64,000 bases of DNA. Source: Erysipelotrichaceae bacterium (lineage in GTDB: Bacteria > Bacillota_I > Bacilli_A > Erysipelotrichales > Erysipelotrichaceae). Below the pieces are notes generated by a model. The model worked only from the letters and a program-made list of their open reading frames with translations, was not told the DNA's origin and made no database searches. The stretch lies in assembly GCA_013334325.1 (NCBI GenBank), contig JAAXXT010000003.1:1-64000 (forward strand). Direction: 5' to 3'. Shown here piece after piece: positions 1 to 7,943 of the stretch. The position numbers were made by a program, and so were the translations under genes. The first letter of the stretch is position 1; each line of letters starts with the position of its first letter.

Positions 1-2
1 CA

Positions 3-221
3 GCGAGCCATCGTGGAAGGATCTCATCGACCTTAGGCATCATCGCATCCATCATTGGGGCGATTGCTCAGATCACCTTTGGATTCGTCGTTGATTTATT
101 GCCTTATCAGATGTGTTGGTTGATCATTATATCCTTAGGTTTATTGGCTTTAAGTTTGATTCCACTATTTAGAAGAAATGATAAGCGAGATTATCACTTG
201 CTTTACAAGGAGACCCTATGA
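3..221 (+). CDS. MFS-type transporter, C-terminal fragment (cut by window edge)
   Basis: An open frame enters from the left edge and ends at a TGA that overlaps the next ATG (ATGA). The 72 visible residues form two hydrophobic segments (around GIIASIIGAIAQITFGFVV and MCWLIIISLGLLALSLIP), followed by a short charged tail beginning RRNDKRD. This looks like the last two membrane helices and cytoplasmic tail of a major-facilitator-type permease, but the substrate cannot be read from this piece. The truncation is due only to the window boundary. The stop/start overlap with the following small membrane protein suggests co-translation. Confidence 0.6.
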   Translation, partial: ASHRGRISSTLGIIASIIGAIAQITFGFVVDLLPYQMCWLIIISLGLLALSLIPLFRRNDKRDYHLLYKETL

Positions 222-457
222 GCGACTTCATTAGATTAGCATTCTTCCCATGGATCATCATTTTACCGATTGTCATTGTCTTGTTTCTTGTCGCACCGAT
301 CTTGATTGCCTATGTGGTGTATAAAGATGCGGTCAAACGAGGTGTATTATCACCTTTCGTATGGGCACTGGTTGCGGCTTTCGTTCCGTTTTATATTGGA
401 TTATTGTTATATGTCATCATTGGGGTTACCCAAGTGGATAAAGGCTCACAGTTATGA
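218..457 (+). CDS. Small two-helix membrane protein (PLDc_N-like)
   Basis: A 79-residue protein of two hydrophobic segments (about residues 12-36 and 46-70) joined by a short charged loop containing YKDAVKRG. This layout resembles small PLDc_N-type membrane proteins, in which a YxDAxxRG loop precedes the second helix; the match is by pattern only. The start overlaps the stop of the upstream transporter, and its own stop overlaps the ATG of the phosphatase gene, both as ATGA, so it sits inside an operon. No catalytic residues are visible and the function is unknown. Confidence 0.6.
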   Translation: MSDFIRLAFFPWIIILPIVIVLFLVAPILIAYVVYKDAVKRGVLSPFVWALVAAFVPFYIGLLLYVIIGVTQVDKGSQL

Positions 458-1275
458 GTTATATCGACCTTCATAACCATTGTATTCCTGCATTGGATGA
501 TGGGGTCAAGAATGAAGAAGAATCTTTGGTGATGCTTCAATGTGCAGTCAAAAGTGACATAAAAGTCATGTTTGTGACCCCACATAGAGAACCCAAAGGT
601 CGTTTTAATCCGGACAATGATGAGGTCATTAAAGCCTGTCGTCGATTAAGACGTCTCGCCAACGCCAATCAACTAAAGATCGATGTTCGATATGGTGAAG
701 AATTCAGAATCAAAACAGACTCGATTGACTTGATTCAAAATGATCAAGTTCTAGGCTACAGTGGTACAGATTATGTGTTGGCTGAATTTACCAGGACCAA
801 TGCCTTCTCAAAACTTATACCTCAAGCGATTGAGGCTTTTCATCAACGAGGTAAGAAGGTTCTTATCGCTCATCCTGAACGATACTTTGATGATGTGAGA
901 GAAGGGGTAGAGACTTGTCGTTTATGGGTCGAAATGGGCTGTTTCTTACAGATCAATCGTACTTCTCTATTGGGAGTACACGGAGTCTATGCGGAAAAGA
1001 TCGCCGATAAATTGATTAAACAAGGATTAGCTCATGTGATCGCAACGGATGCCCATGAAGGGGAAGGAATTCGAGTATGTCGACTAGATGATATTTATTT
1101 CATCGTAAAGAAGAAGTATGGACAGGACATCGCTGATATGTTGTTTCATACCAATCCTGAGCTTTTGATCAACAATGTCCCTATGGTACCCATCATAAGA
1201 CCTAAAAGACATTTAAAGATTTTCTCTTATTTCGCTAAAACAAAGAAAAACAAGAAAGATCAATATGAGGAATAA
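454..1275 (+). CDS. CpsB/YwqE-type PHP protein-tyrosine phosphatase
   Basis: A 273-residue PHP-fold protein. The N-terminal DLHNHCIPALDDG is the metal-binding signature of the CpsB/YwqE/Wzb family of manganese-dependent tyrosine phosphatases, and further expected ligands appear in TPHRE, in AHPERY and in ATDAHEG near the C terminus. In this family the enzyme dephosphorylates a bacterial tyrosine kinase that controls capsule or exopolysaccharide chain length. No tyrosine kinase gene is in this window, but galE follows directly, which fits a polysaccharide role. A basic C-terminal extension (RPKRHLK, KTKKNKK) is present beyond the family core. Translationally coupled to the upstream small membrane protein. 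Confidence 0.8.
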   Translation: MSYIDLHNHCIPALDDGVKNEEESLVMLQCAVKSDIKVMFVTPHREPKGRFNPDNDEVIKACRRLRRLANANQLKIDVRYGEEFRIKTDSIDLIQNDQVLGYSGTDYVLAEFTRTNAFSKLIPQAIEAFHQRGKKVLIAHPERYFDDVREGVETCRLWVEMGCFLQINRTSLLGVHGVYAEKIADKLIKQGLAHVIATDAHEGEGIRVCRLDDIYFIVKKKYGQDIADMLFHTNPELLINNVPMVPIIRPKRHLKIFSYFAKTKKNKKDQYEE

Positions 1276-1276
1276 T

Positions 1277-2281
1277 ATGGAAACTAAGAAAGTATTATTG
1301 ACAGGTGGTTTAGGTTATATTGGATCACATATCGTTGTCTCTTTAAGCGATCCAAGCTCTGCAATCATCGCAGATGATTGTTCAAACTGTGATCTTAAAC
1401 AGATTGATCGTCTTAAACAAGTCATTCCTTTTGAAAAGAATCAAGTGATCGTTTGTGATGTAGCTGATCTTGAAGCTTTTGAAGAAATCTTTAAGAAACA
1501 CAAGATTGAAACGATCATTCATTTAGCGGGTTATAAAGCCGTAGGCGAGTCCGTCAAACAACCTTTAGCCTATTACACTAATAATCTTAATGCGACCCTC
1601 AATGTCTTAAAGATGTGTAATAAATATGATGTCAAGCACTTGATCTTTAGCTCTTCTGCGACTGTGTATGGACCTCAAAGTTCACCTATGGATGAATCCA
1701 TGACTTTACTTAAGACCACCAATCCTTATGCGGAAACCAAAGCCATCAGTGAAAGAATGATAGAAGATTATTGTTTAGTTCATCCTGAATTCTCTGCGAC
1801 GTCTTTACGTTACTTCAATCCAGTAGGTGCACATCCAAGTGGCTTTATTGGAGAGATCCCAAGTGGGATCCCTAATAATCTATTGCCTTATGTTCAACAA
1901 GTTGCCAGTGGTAAACGACCTTATCTTAATGTCTTTGGGAAGGATTATGAAACCAAAGATGGGACAGCCATCAGAGACTATATCCATGTGATGGATCTTG
2001 CGGATGCGCATGTCTGTATCTTAAACAATCCTAAACAGGGTTATCGTGTATATAACGTAGGGACAGGTGTTGGAACTTCTGTCCTAGATCTCGTAAAAGC
2101 TTTTGAAAAGGCAACTGGTGTTAAGATACCTACTGAAGTGACTCATCGAAGAGCGGGTGATCTACAAGAAAGTGTCGCCAACGCCTCTAAAATCAATAAA
2201 GAATTGGGTTGGAAGAGTCGCTATAGTATAGAAGATATCTGTAAAGACGCTTGGAATTTTGAAAAACATCAATCAAACTAA
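1277..2281 (+). CDS. galE: UDP-glucose 4-epimerase
   Basis: A 334-residue extended short-chain dehydrogenase that interconverts UDP-glucose and UDP-galactose using tightly bound NAD. The N-terminal GGLGYIGSH (about residues 10-18) is the dinucleotide-binding motif; FSSSATVYG (about 124-132) and PYAETK (Y151, K155) give the catalytic Ser/Tyr/Lys set. The C-terminal AGDLQESVANASK is typical of GalE. I chose the ATG at 1277 rather than the in-frame ATG at 1265, because GAGGA at 1267-1271 is well placed as ribosome binding site for 1277 and lies inside the longer version. It follows the phosphatase gene by one base and ends at a strong terminator. Confidence 0.92.
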   Translation: METKKVLLTGGLGYIGSHIVVSLSDPSSAIIADDCSNCDLKQIDRLKQVIPFEKNQVIVCDVADLEAFEEIFKKHKIETIIHLAGYKAVGESVKQPLAYYTNNLNATLNVLKMCNKYDVKHLIFSSSATVYGPQSSPMDESMTLLKTTNPYAETKAISERMIEDYCLVHPEFSATSLRYFNPVGAHPSGFIGEIPSGIPNNLLPYVQQVASGKRPYLNVFGKDYETKDGTAIRDYIHVMDLADAHVCILNNPKQGYRVYNVGTGVGTSVLDLVKAFEKATGVKIPTEVTHRRAGDLQESVANASKINKELGWKSRYSIEDICKDAWNFEKHQSN

Positions 2282-2287
2282 AGAACT

Positions 2288-2320
2288 AAACACGAGATTA
2301 TACCGATAATCTCGTGTTTT
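2288..2320 (+). terminator. Rho-independent terminator after galE
   Basis: A perfect 12-bp stem (2290-2301 with 2306-2317, loop ACCG) extended by A/T pairs on both sides and ending in a T run. It closes the transporter-phosphatase-galE operon. Confidence 0.85.
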
Positions 2321-2346
2321 ATAAAGTATAATGAGGAGTGTGAACT

Positions 2347-2451
2347 TTGAAAAGATGGGTAAAACCCTTCTTTAGACAAAAGAATAGTGGACGATTTCGC
2401 TTGACTACAAATGAAAATCATCCCTGTTTGAAGTTCATACAATATGTATAA
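2347..2451 (+). CDS. Possible 34-residue basic peptide with TTG start
   Basis: A short open frame starting TTG at 2347, with GAGGAG at 2333-2338 eight bases upstream and a TATAAT box at 2327-2332. The product begins LKRWVKPFFRQK and is basic with one Cys. The segment FRLTTNENH has a faint resemblance to a conserved stretch in IS3-family OrfB transposases, so it could be a transposase remnant instead of a functional peptide. The -10 box and the ribosome site overlap closely (a start site near 2339 would remove part of the SD), which weakens the case. The rest of the 2321-2508 stretch shows no other feature. Confidence 0.25.
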   Translation: MKRWVKPFFRQKNSGRFRLTTNENHPCLKFIQYV

Positions 2452-2508
2452 GGTGCCAGTTTTATCGATCTGTCATAGATCCTTACTCTAGTTCCCACTC
2501 TATTTAAA

Positions 2509-3642
2509 ATGAAACCATTAACACTACCAACTCATCTTCATTTTATGGATCCTTTAAGATTCATAGAAACCATGATCCTAAAAACTAAAGGCCAAAAATG
2601 CGCCCTATTTTTAAGTGAATCTGCTGCGAAACGTTATCATTTTGAACCAATGATCGAGAGGTTGAGTAAAACGAGTCAATTGACATGGATTAAAACCAGT
2701 TATTCAACTCCTGATTATCATGATTTAGCGTCTACTTTACGATCTCTAAAAGGTCTTGAGTTTGATGTCTTCATCGCGATAGGAGGAGGAAGCTGCTTGG
2801 ATTTAGCGAAAAGCACCGCAGCCTTCATTGATTTTAGTAAAGATGATGTCTCTGATGAAGATCTCTTAAAGATTATCAAAGACAAGACTTATCTTAGTCA
2901 AACAACAAGACCACAATTGATCGCTGTTCCTACTACTGCAGGAAGCGGGAGTGAATTGACACGTTGGGCTATTTTATGGGATTTTGATCATGAGGAGAAG
3001 CTATCGATAGAGACGCCTCATTTGGCATTTGATGAGGCTTATATCGTTGTAGAATTTACCTTAAGTATGCCTTTAAAATTGACCTTATCGACAGGTTTAG
3101 ATGCCTTGACTCAAGCTTCTGAAGCGTATTGGGCTAAATCGACAACACCTAGTGTACAAGTCTTAGCTTTACAAGCAATAAGATTGATCGTAAGAAATTT
3201 GCCAAGAGTCTTAGCAGATCCATATGATTATGAATTTCGTAAGAACATGATGATAGGATCAATATTAGGAGCCATGGCATTTAGCAATACCAAGACTACA
3301 GCATGTCATTCTATATCTTATCCTTTGACCTTGAAGTTTAAAATGGACCATGGCTTAGCCTGTGCCTTAACTTTAGGAGACATCTTAAGACATAATCTAA
3401 GTGCCTTATCTAACCCAGAAAGTGTCTATGAAGCTTTCAACATCAACAATCCTGAACAAGTGACCCAATGGATAGAAAAACTTTCTGAAGGGATCGTTTC
3501 GATGAGGCTTTCTGATTATGGGGTCAAAGAAAGCGATCTAGAAACACTAGCTCATTTATCCTTCACTTTAGGACGAATGGAGAATAATCCCATCGACTTG
3601 AATGAACAACAAGTTCAAGATATCTTAAAACTTCATCTATGA
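2509..3642 (+). CDS. Iron-type alcohol dehydrogenase family protein with altered metal site
   Basis: A 377-residue member of the Fe-ADH/dehydroquinate-synthase-like fold. AIGGGSCLDLAKS (about 90-102) is the nucleotide-binding turn and PTTAGSGSE (about 141-149) the second dinucleotide motif. Aligned by eye to E. coli FucO, the metal ligand Asp is kept (D198), but the first His is Gln (Q202 in GLDALTQASEAYW) and the second is Tyr (Y271 in CHSISYPLT); the last His is kept (H281 in MDHG). From memory, Q and Y at these positions occur in the phosphonoacetaldehyde-reductase-like branch, so that is a possible identity, though no phosphonate genes are nearby. No Shine-Dalgarno precedes the ATG at 2509, so the start is uncertain. 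Confidence 0.7.
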   Translation: MKPLTLPTHLHFMDPLRFIETMILKTKGQKCALFLSESAAKRYHFEPMIERLSKTSQLTWIKTSYSTPDYHDLASTLRSLKGLEFDVFIAIGGGSCLDLAKSTAAFIDFSKDDVSDEDLLKIIKDKTYLSQTTRPQLIAVPTTAGSGSELTRWAILWDFDHEEKLSIETPHLAFDEAYIVVEFTLSMPLKLTLSTGLDALTQASEAYWAKSTTPSVQVLALQAIRLIVRNLPRVLADPYDYEFRKNMMIGSILGAMAFSNTKTTACHSISYPLTLKFKMDHGLACALTLGDILRHNLSALSNPESVYEAFNINNPEQVTQWIEKLSEGIVSMRLSDYGVKESDLETLAHLSFTLGRMENNPIDLNEQQVQDILKLHL

Positions 3643-3711
3643 TGAGGTTTTTATTATATTGAACCTAAATTTTGAGTAGTTGTTTCAATACACATTTTAA
3701 GTCGCTAAGGG

Positions 3712-3717
3712 TATAAT
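3712..3717 (+). promoter_or_regulatory. Candidate -10 box (TATAAT) upstream of mrp
   Basis: TATAAT lies 55 bases before the mrp start. No good -35 is visible at 16-18 bases, so support is moderate. It would produce a leader containing AAAGGA (3734-3739) and a 7-bp hairpin (3743-3749 with 3756-3762). Confidence 0.4.
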
Positions 3718-3742
3718 AAGAAAGCATTCATAGAAAGGACCT

Positions 3743-3762
3743 GTCTGTATCATCTTACAGAC
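3743..3762 (+). promoter_or_regulatory. Hairpin between Shine-Dalgarno and mrp start
   Basis: GTCTGTA (3743-3749) pairs perfectly with TACAGAC (3756-3762) around a six-base loop. The only SD-like sequence (AAAGGA, ending 3739) is 32 bases from the ATG at 3772, too far for normal initiation. Folding of this 20-base hairpin would shorten the effective distance to about 12 bases. The pairing is seen; the bridging role is inference. Confidence 0.4.
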
Positions 3763-3771
3763 TATATACTC

Positions 3772-4566
3772 ATGTCAGAAAATCAAAACTTAGATCCTAA
3801 ATTCAATCCGTTTAAAGCTCGTCCTAAAAAAGAGACCCAAATCAAAAAAATGTTTGCGATCGTTAGTGGAAAAGGCGGGGTTGGGAAATCAACCGTTGCG
3901 GCACTATTGGCGAGCCACGCTCAAAAAGCAGGTTTTCATACAGGTTTGATCGATGGGGACATCGTAGGACCATCCATGGGACAGTTGTTTAATATCCACA
4001 CTCAGGCTTCAGGAAGTGATCAAGGTATCTTGCCTTTTGAGACCGAAAGTGGTTTAAAGGTCATTACGAGTAATATGCTTGTGGAAACAGAGACCACACC
4101 GATCTTATGGCGTGGAGCGCTTATCACCAACGCAGTCAAACAATTCTATACCGATGTGATCTGGGGTGAACTAGATTTGATGGTGGTCGATATGCCTCCT
4201 GGAACAGGAGATATCCCTTTAACTGTATTTCAATCTTTACCAATCGATGGGATCATCATCATAACGACCCCACAAGATTTAGTATCTATGATAGTCTCAA
4301 AAGCCATCGAAATGGCTCAAAAGATGAATGTACCTATCTTAGGCATCATCGAAAATATGAGCTATATGGACTGTGATGAATGTGGTAAACGGCATACGCC
4401 TTTTGGGGTAAGCAAGATCCAGGAATTGGCTCAAAAATACAATCTACCTGTCATCGCACAACTACCTATCAATCCAGTCTTTAATCAAATGGCAGATCAA
4501 GGCCGTATCGAAGAGATTGACAGTGAAGACTTCAGTTGGTTGGTTGAAACCTTAATGGTGGATTAG
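3772..4566 (+). CDS. Mrp/NBP35-family P-loop ATPase (Fe-S cluster carrier)
   Basis: A 264-residue cytoplasmic ATPase with the deviant Walker A motif GKGGVGKST (about 33-41), the Walker B-like [10 protein letters not shown] (about 138-147) and a C-terminal [10 protein letters not shown] with the CxxC pair (C201, C204). In this family a dimer binds a [4Fe-4S] cluster between the two CxxC pairs and helps load apo-proteins. It lacks the N-terminal DUF59 domain of longer Mrp proteins. One base separates it from the serine acetyltransferase gene, which supplies cysteine precursor, so Fe-S assembly and cysteine supply are linked in one operon. See the hairpin at 3743-3762 for the unusual start region. 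Confidence 0.85.
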   Translation: MSENQNLDPKFNPFKARPKKETQIKKMFAIVSGKGGVGKSTVAALLASHAQKAGFHTGLIDGDIVGPSMGQLFNIHTQASGSDQGILPFETESGLKVITSNMLVETETTPILWRGALITNAVKQFYTDVIWGELDLMVVDMPPGTGDIPLTVFQSLPIDGIIIITTPQDLVSMIVSKAIEMAQKMNVPILGIIENMSYMDCDECGKRHTPFGVSKIQELAQKYNLPVIAQLPINPVFNQMADQGRIEEIDSEDFSWLVETLMVD

Positions 4567-4567
4567 T

Positions 4568-5074
4568 ATGTTTGAAACAGCGAGATCCATCAAACGAAGA
4601 GATCCAGCCGCTAAGAGCCTTTTTGAAGTCATCCTACTTTATCCAGGTTATCATGCGGTGATCCTTCATCGTTTAGCACATTTCTTCTATAAGCTCCATG
4701 CCTATTTTATCGCTCGAGCGATATCTCAATTCAATCGGTTCTTAACCGGGATAGAAATTCATCCAGGGGCTAAAATTGGGAAGCGTTTGTTTATCGATCA
4801 TGGGATGGGCATCGTCATAGGAGAGACTTCTGAGATCGGTGATGATTGTACCTTATACCATATGGTTACTTTAGGTGGGGTCAATCTTGAGCCTATTAAA
4901 CGACATCCTACTTTAGGCAATCGAGTGATGGTTGGGGCAGGTGCTTCCATCTTAGGTGCGATTACTGTAGGAAGTGATGTTAAGATTGGGGCCAATGCGG
5001 TCGTGGTCAGAGATGTTCCTGATGGAGAAACAGTTATTGGGCATCGTTTTGATCAACATAGTCATAAACCTTAA
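4568..5074 (+). CDS. cysE: Serine O-acetyltransferase
   Basis: A 168-residue left-handed beta-helix acetyltransferase that makes O-acetylserine from serine and acetyl-CoA, the first committed step of cysteine synthesis. Visible features are the N-terminal helical region (HRLAHFFYK), [18 protein letters not shown] with the conserved [15 protein letters not shown] and repeated hexapeptides such as [22 protein letters not shown]. Length matches the short EpsC/CysE form of Gram-positives lacking the long N-terminal domain. It directly follows mrp (1-base gap) and ends at a terminator whose stem includes the last base of the stop codon. Confidence 0.9.
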   Translation: MFETARSIKRRDPAAKSLFEVILLYPGYHAVILHRLAHFFYKLHAYFIARAISQFNRFLTGIEIHPGAKIGKRLFIDHGMGIVIGETSEIGDDCTLYHMVTLGGVNLEPIKRHPTLGNRVMVGAGASILGAITVGSDVKIGANAVVVRDVPDGETVIGHRFDQHSHKP

Positions 5075-5094
5075 GCAGCGAAAGCTGCTTTTTT
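5074..5094 (+). terminator. Rho-independent terminator after cysE
   Basis: AGCAGC, a GAAA tetraloop and GCTGCT, followed by six T. The same GAAA-loop style recurs at 16295-16319. Confidence 0.85.
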
Positions 5095-5106
5095 AGTGGA
5101 CTTTCA

Positions 5107-5135
5107 TTGAAAGAAGAGGGTAGATACCCTATAAT
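5107..5135 (+). promoter_or_regulatory. Sigma-A promoter giving a leaderless transcript
   Basis: TTGAAA (5107-5112), a 17-base spacer and TATAAT (5130-5135). The expected start of transcription, seven bases after the -10 box, is the A of the ATG at 5142, and no Shine-Dalgarno lies in the six bases between. Confidence 0.75.
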
Positions 5136-5141
5136 AGAACC

Positions 5142-5915
5142 ATGTCTTATATCCAACCTCGCGGAAGAAAACGCAAAATTAAAATATTAAGAGTCATCTT
5201 TTTGATGATACTGGTGATCGCTTTGGGGCTAGGTTCTGTATGGACCTACAATACTTTCTTTAAGAAAGCGCCTGTGGTCATCGAAGAACCAGATCCTGTA
5301 GTAGTTGAAATGGAAGACCTGATTACCAGAGAGATCTTTGTGATCACCAATCCTTTTGATTATGTCAATAATCGTTTAGAAAGCGTCATTATCAACGATA
5401 AGGAAATCGATTTGATCGACCTATATAATCATTATGGGATCCTCTATTATTTAGCTGAACCCATCACCGAAGAAGAAATCAACGCTCAATTTTTAGATAT
5501 CTATCTCTTTTTAAAACCTATCTATAAGGAAATGATCAATAGAGACTATTCAGTTGAGAAACGCATCGATATGTTTGGGCATGAATATGAAAACCCAGAC
5601 CAATATAAACAAGTCATGAATGACTTCGCTTTAGGTCTTATGGCTTTTAGTGATGCGCGCTATGCGGATGCTGATCCTACTTTTACAAAATTTGATCGAT
5701 CTTTCATCTATGATGATATCCGTAAATATGTCATGTATAAAGAACCGAGATCAGTTTTTATGCGTATGCAAGACAAAGATGCTTATATTACACGCTATGA
5801 TCGACAGATCTATGTCAGAATGTTTAAAGTCATGACGATCATGTTTCAAGACATTTATGCGAAATATGGGATTAGTTATAAATGCACAATGTGTCCTATC
5901 GTTGAAGAAGAATAG
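5142..5915 (+). CDS. Membrane-anchored extracellular protein of unknown function
   Basis: A 257-residue protein that I do not recognise. A basic start (RGRKRKIK) precedes a single hydrophobic helix at about residues 17-37, so the rest is probably outside the membrane. A proline/glutamate-rich linker (VVIEEPDPVVVEME) leads into a mostly helical, Tyr- and Asp-rich region. The C terminus has a CTMC pair followed by an acidic tail. It stands alone behind a good promoter whose start site coincides with the ATG, so it is probably translated from a leaderless mRNA. No catalytic motif is evident. Confidence 0.6.
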   Translation: MSYIQPRGRKRKIKILRVIFLMILVIALGLGSVWTYNTFFKKAPVVIEEPDPVVVEMEDLITREIFVITNPFDYVNNRLESVIINDKEIDLIDLYNHYGILYYLAEPITEEEINAQFLDIYLFLKPIYKEMINRDYSVEKRIDMFGHEYENPDQYKQVMNDFALGLMAFSDARYADADPTFTKFDRSFIYDDIRKYVMYKEPRSVFMRMQDKDAYITRYDRQIYVRMFKVMTIMFQDIYAKYGISYKCTMCPIVEEE

Positions 5916-5998
5916 GGTTTACTGAGCTATTCTTTATCAATAAGACCTATATCTTATGATATATGTTATACTCTAGGTAAGTTAAACGAAAGATAATC

Positions 5999-7924
5999 AT
6001 GACCTGGAACTATTCACCTGAAATTATTTCAGCCTTGTTTTTATTGGTAATACTAATTTATTCGATTCGTTATCGAGTGGTACCCAATCGACGTAATCGA
6101 CTTTTTGTATCGATGGTGTCGATTGTTTTTTTCCTTTTGATCTTATCCGTTGCGACTGTCATGCTTTCAACTCATCCTCATCTAGTGTCAGATCCATTCA
6201 ACGTCTTTATACATACGATCTTCTTTATAACTTATCCTGTGGTTCCTGTTATATTTTTCTATTATATTTGTGCGGTTATTTTTGAAAATAATGATCGTTT
6301 AATTACGAAAATCATCTTTTTTGGTTATATCCCTAAGCTTATTTATGATCTCATCGTACTACTAAATCCTTTCAATCATTTTATGTTTGTGATCTCTAAA
6401 GCTACAGGTTATGTCGCGAATTCAGGTGAAGTTTTGATTTTTGGGATTGCGATACTCTATATGTTGATGATCATCGTTATCTCAATACGATATCGTAAAA
6501 TACTTAGTCCTCAATTGGCCACAGTAATCACCAGTTATATTATCGTTTATCTTGTATTTTTAGGGATACAATATCTGTTCCCCCGTCAAGTTTTAAGTGG
6601 AACTGCATCAGTTCTATTTATTCTGATTCTATATCTCTATATTCAAAATATTGAGATGAGGACTGATCGCTTAACGAATCTTTTTGATCGAGCTGCAGGT
6701 GAGCAACAACTTAAACTGTTAGATAAGCATCATAATCCTACTCAATTGGCTTTGGTTTCACTAAGCGATTTTAGAACTGTAAATGGTCTATATGGTCAAG
6801 CTTTTGGAGATGCGATCTTAAGATTAATATCGGATTATTTGGTCAACTTTATTGATAGAGGATCTGTGTTTAGATACTCAGGAGATACTTTCTTATTGAT
6901 TTTAAAAGAAGATCATGAAAGTGCTTTACTTAAGTTGAAAGAGATCCGAGATCGATTTAAGAAGAGCTTTACAGTAGGGGAGACCACAACGACCATACGA
7001 GCAAAGTTTATCTTCGCTCAATATCCTGAACATATCAAATCTAGTGAGAATGCTTTAGCCATTTTAGAATATCTGACTGCCAAGGTTAAACAAGATCCTA
7101 AAGAGAGTTTCATAAGATCATCTTCTAGATCGCTTGATGAGATGAAACGTAGATCACAAGTCATCGAGATCATCAAAAGAGCAGTTGAACAAGATCTATT
7201 TTCGATTGCGATCCAACCTATTTATTCAATAACTAAAGGAACCTATACAAAAGCTGAAGCCTTATTAAGATTATCTGATCAACAATTAGGCATCATCAGT
7301 CCTTCTGAATTCATACCTTTGGCTGAAGAAACAGGATTGATCATCTTGATTGGGAAATTGGTCACTAAAAAAACAGCCAAGTTTATCAAAGAATGCAATG
7401 ATCAAGGCATCTTCTTAGATTCCATCTCTGTTAACTATTCTGTTCATCATATGAGCTATATCCATTTGATAGAAGACATCAAAAATGTGATCGATGAGAC
7501 TAAGATCTTTCCTTCTCAACTTAAGATCGAGATCACAGAAAGCATCTTCATCTCAGATTATTCTCAGATCATAAGCAACATAGATGGGCTCAATAAGATA
7601 GGAGTTGGTATTCATCTCGATGATTTTGGGACTGGTTTCTCTAATCTAGCGAGCGTTGTTAAATTACCTTTAGAACTGGTTAAATTCGATCGTACATTGA
7701 TTTTAGAATCCTTTGGGAATCATAAATCAATGGCGATGGTTGAGGGCTTGATCCATACCTTTAAACAAAGTGGTTTCCCAACTTTAGCAGAAGGGGTAGA
7801 AACAGAAATGCAGGAAACCATGGTTCAAGAGATGGGTTTCGAGTATATCCAAGGTTATCATAAGAGTAGACCTTTATCTCCTAGAGATTTTATGGATTTT
7901 ATTCAAAAGAACACTAAAAAATAA
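5999..7924 (+). CDS. Membrane-bound GGDEF-EAL protein, probable c-di-GMP phosphodiesterase
   Basis: A 641-residue protein with about seven membrane helices (residues 1-215), a GGDEF-like domain and a C-terminal EAL domain. The GGDEF signature is degenerate: RYSGDTF at about residue 290 replaces GGDEF, so diguanylate cyclase activity is unlikely. The EAL domain keeps the expected catalytic set: AEALLRL (about 418), an Asn in SVNYS, EITES, DDFGTG, KFDR, AEGVE and the final QGY. It should therefore hydrolyse c-di-GMP, perhaps with the GGDEF domain as a GTP sensor as known for other degenerate pairs. Only a weak Shine-Dalgarno (GAAAG) precedes the ATG. A bidirectional terminator separates it from convergent purA. 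Confidence 0.88.
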   Translation: MTWNYSPEIISALFLLVILIYSIRYRVVPNRRNRLFVSMVSIVFFLLILSVATVMLSTHPHLVSDPFNVFIHTIFFITYPVVPVIFFYYICAVIFENNDRLITKIIFFGYIPKLIYDLIVLLNPFNHFMFVISKATGYVANSGEVLIFGIAILYMLMIIVISIRYRKILSPQLATVITSYIIVYLVFLGIQYLFPRQVLSGTASVLFILILYLYIQNIEMRTDRLTNLFDRAAGEQQLKLLDKHHNPTQLALVSLSDFRTVNGLYGQAFGDAILRLISDYLVNFIDRGSVFRYSGDTFLLILKEDHESALLKLKEIRDRFKKSFTVGETTTTIRAKFIFAQYPEHIKSSENALAILEYLTAKVKQDPKESFIRSSSRSLDEMKRRSQVIEIIKRAVEQDLFSIAIQPIYSITKGTYTKAEALLRLSDQQLGIISPSEFIPLAEETGLIILIGKLVTKKTAKFIKECNDQGIFLDSISVNYSVHHMSYIHLIEDIKNVIDETKIFPSQLKIEITESIFISDYSQIISNIDGLNKIGVGIHLDDFGTGFSNLASVVKLPLELVKFDRTLILESFGNHKSMAMVEGLIHTFKQSGFPTLAEGVETEMQETMVQEMGFEYIQGYHKSRPLSPRDFMDFIQKNTKK

Positions 7925-7943
7925 GCCTATGGCTTATTTTTTT
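7915..7943. terminator. Bidirectional terminator between GGDEF-EAL gene and purA
   Basis: AAAATAAGCC (7918-7927) pairs with GGCTTATTTT (7931-7940), with A-rich and T-rich flanks, so it can act in both directions. It overlaps the stop codons of both convergent genes. Confidence 0.8.

Noticed and set aside
2347-2451. Transposase remnant after galE
   Set aside because: Only a nine-residue resemblance to an IS3 OrfB motif, with no inverted repeats or other transposase parts. It is kept as a low-confidence short frame only.
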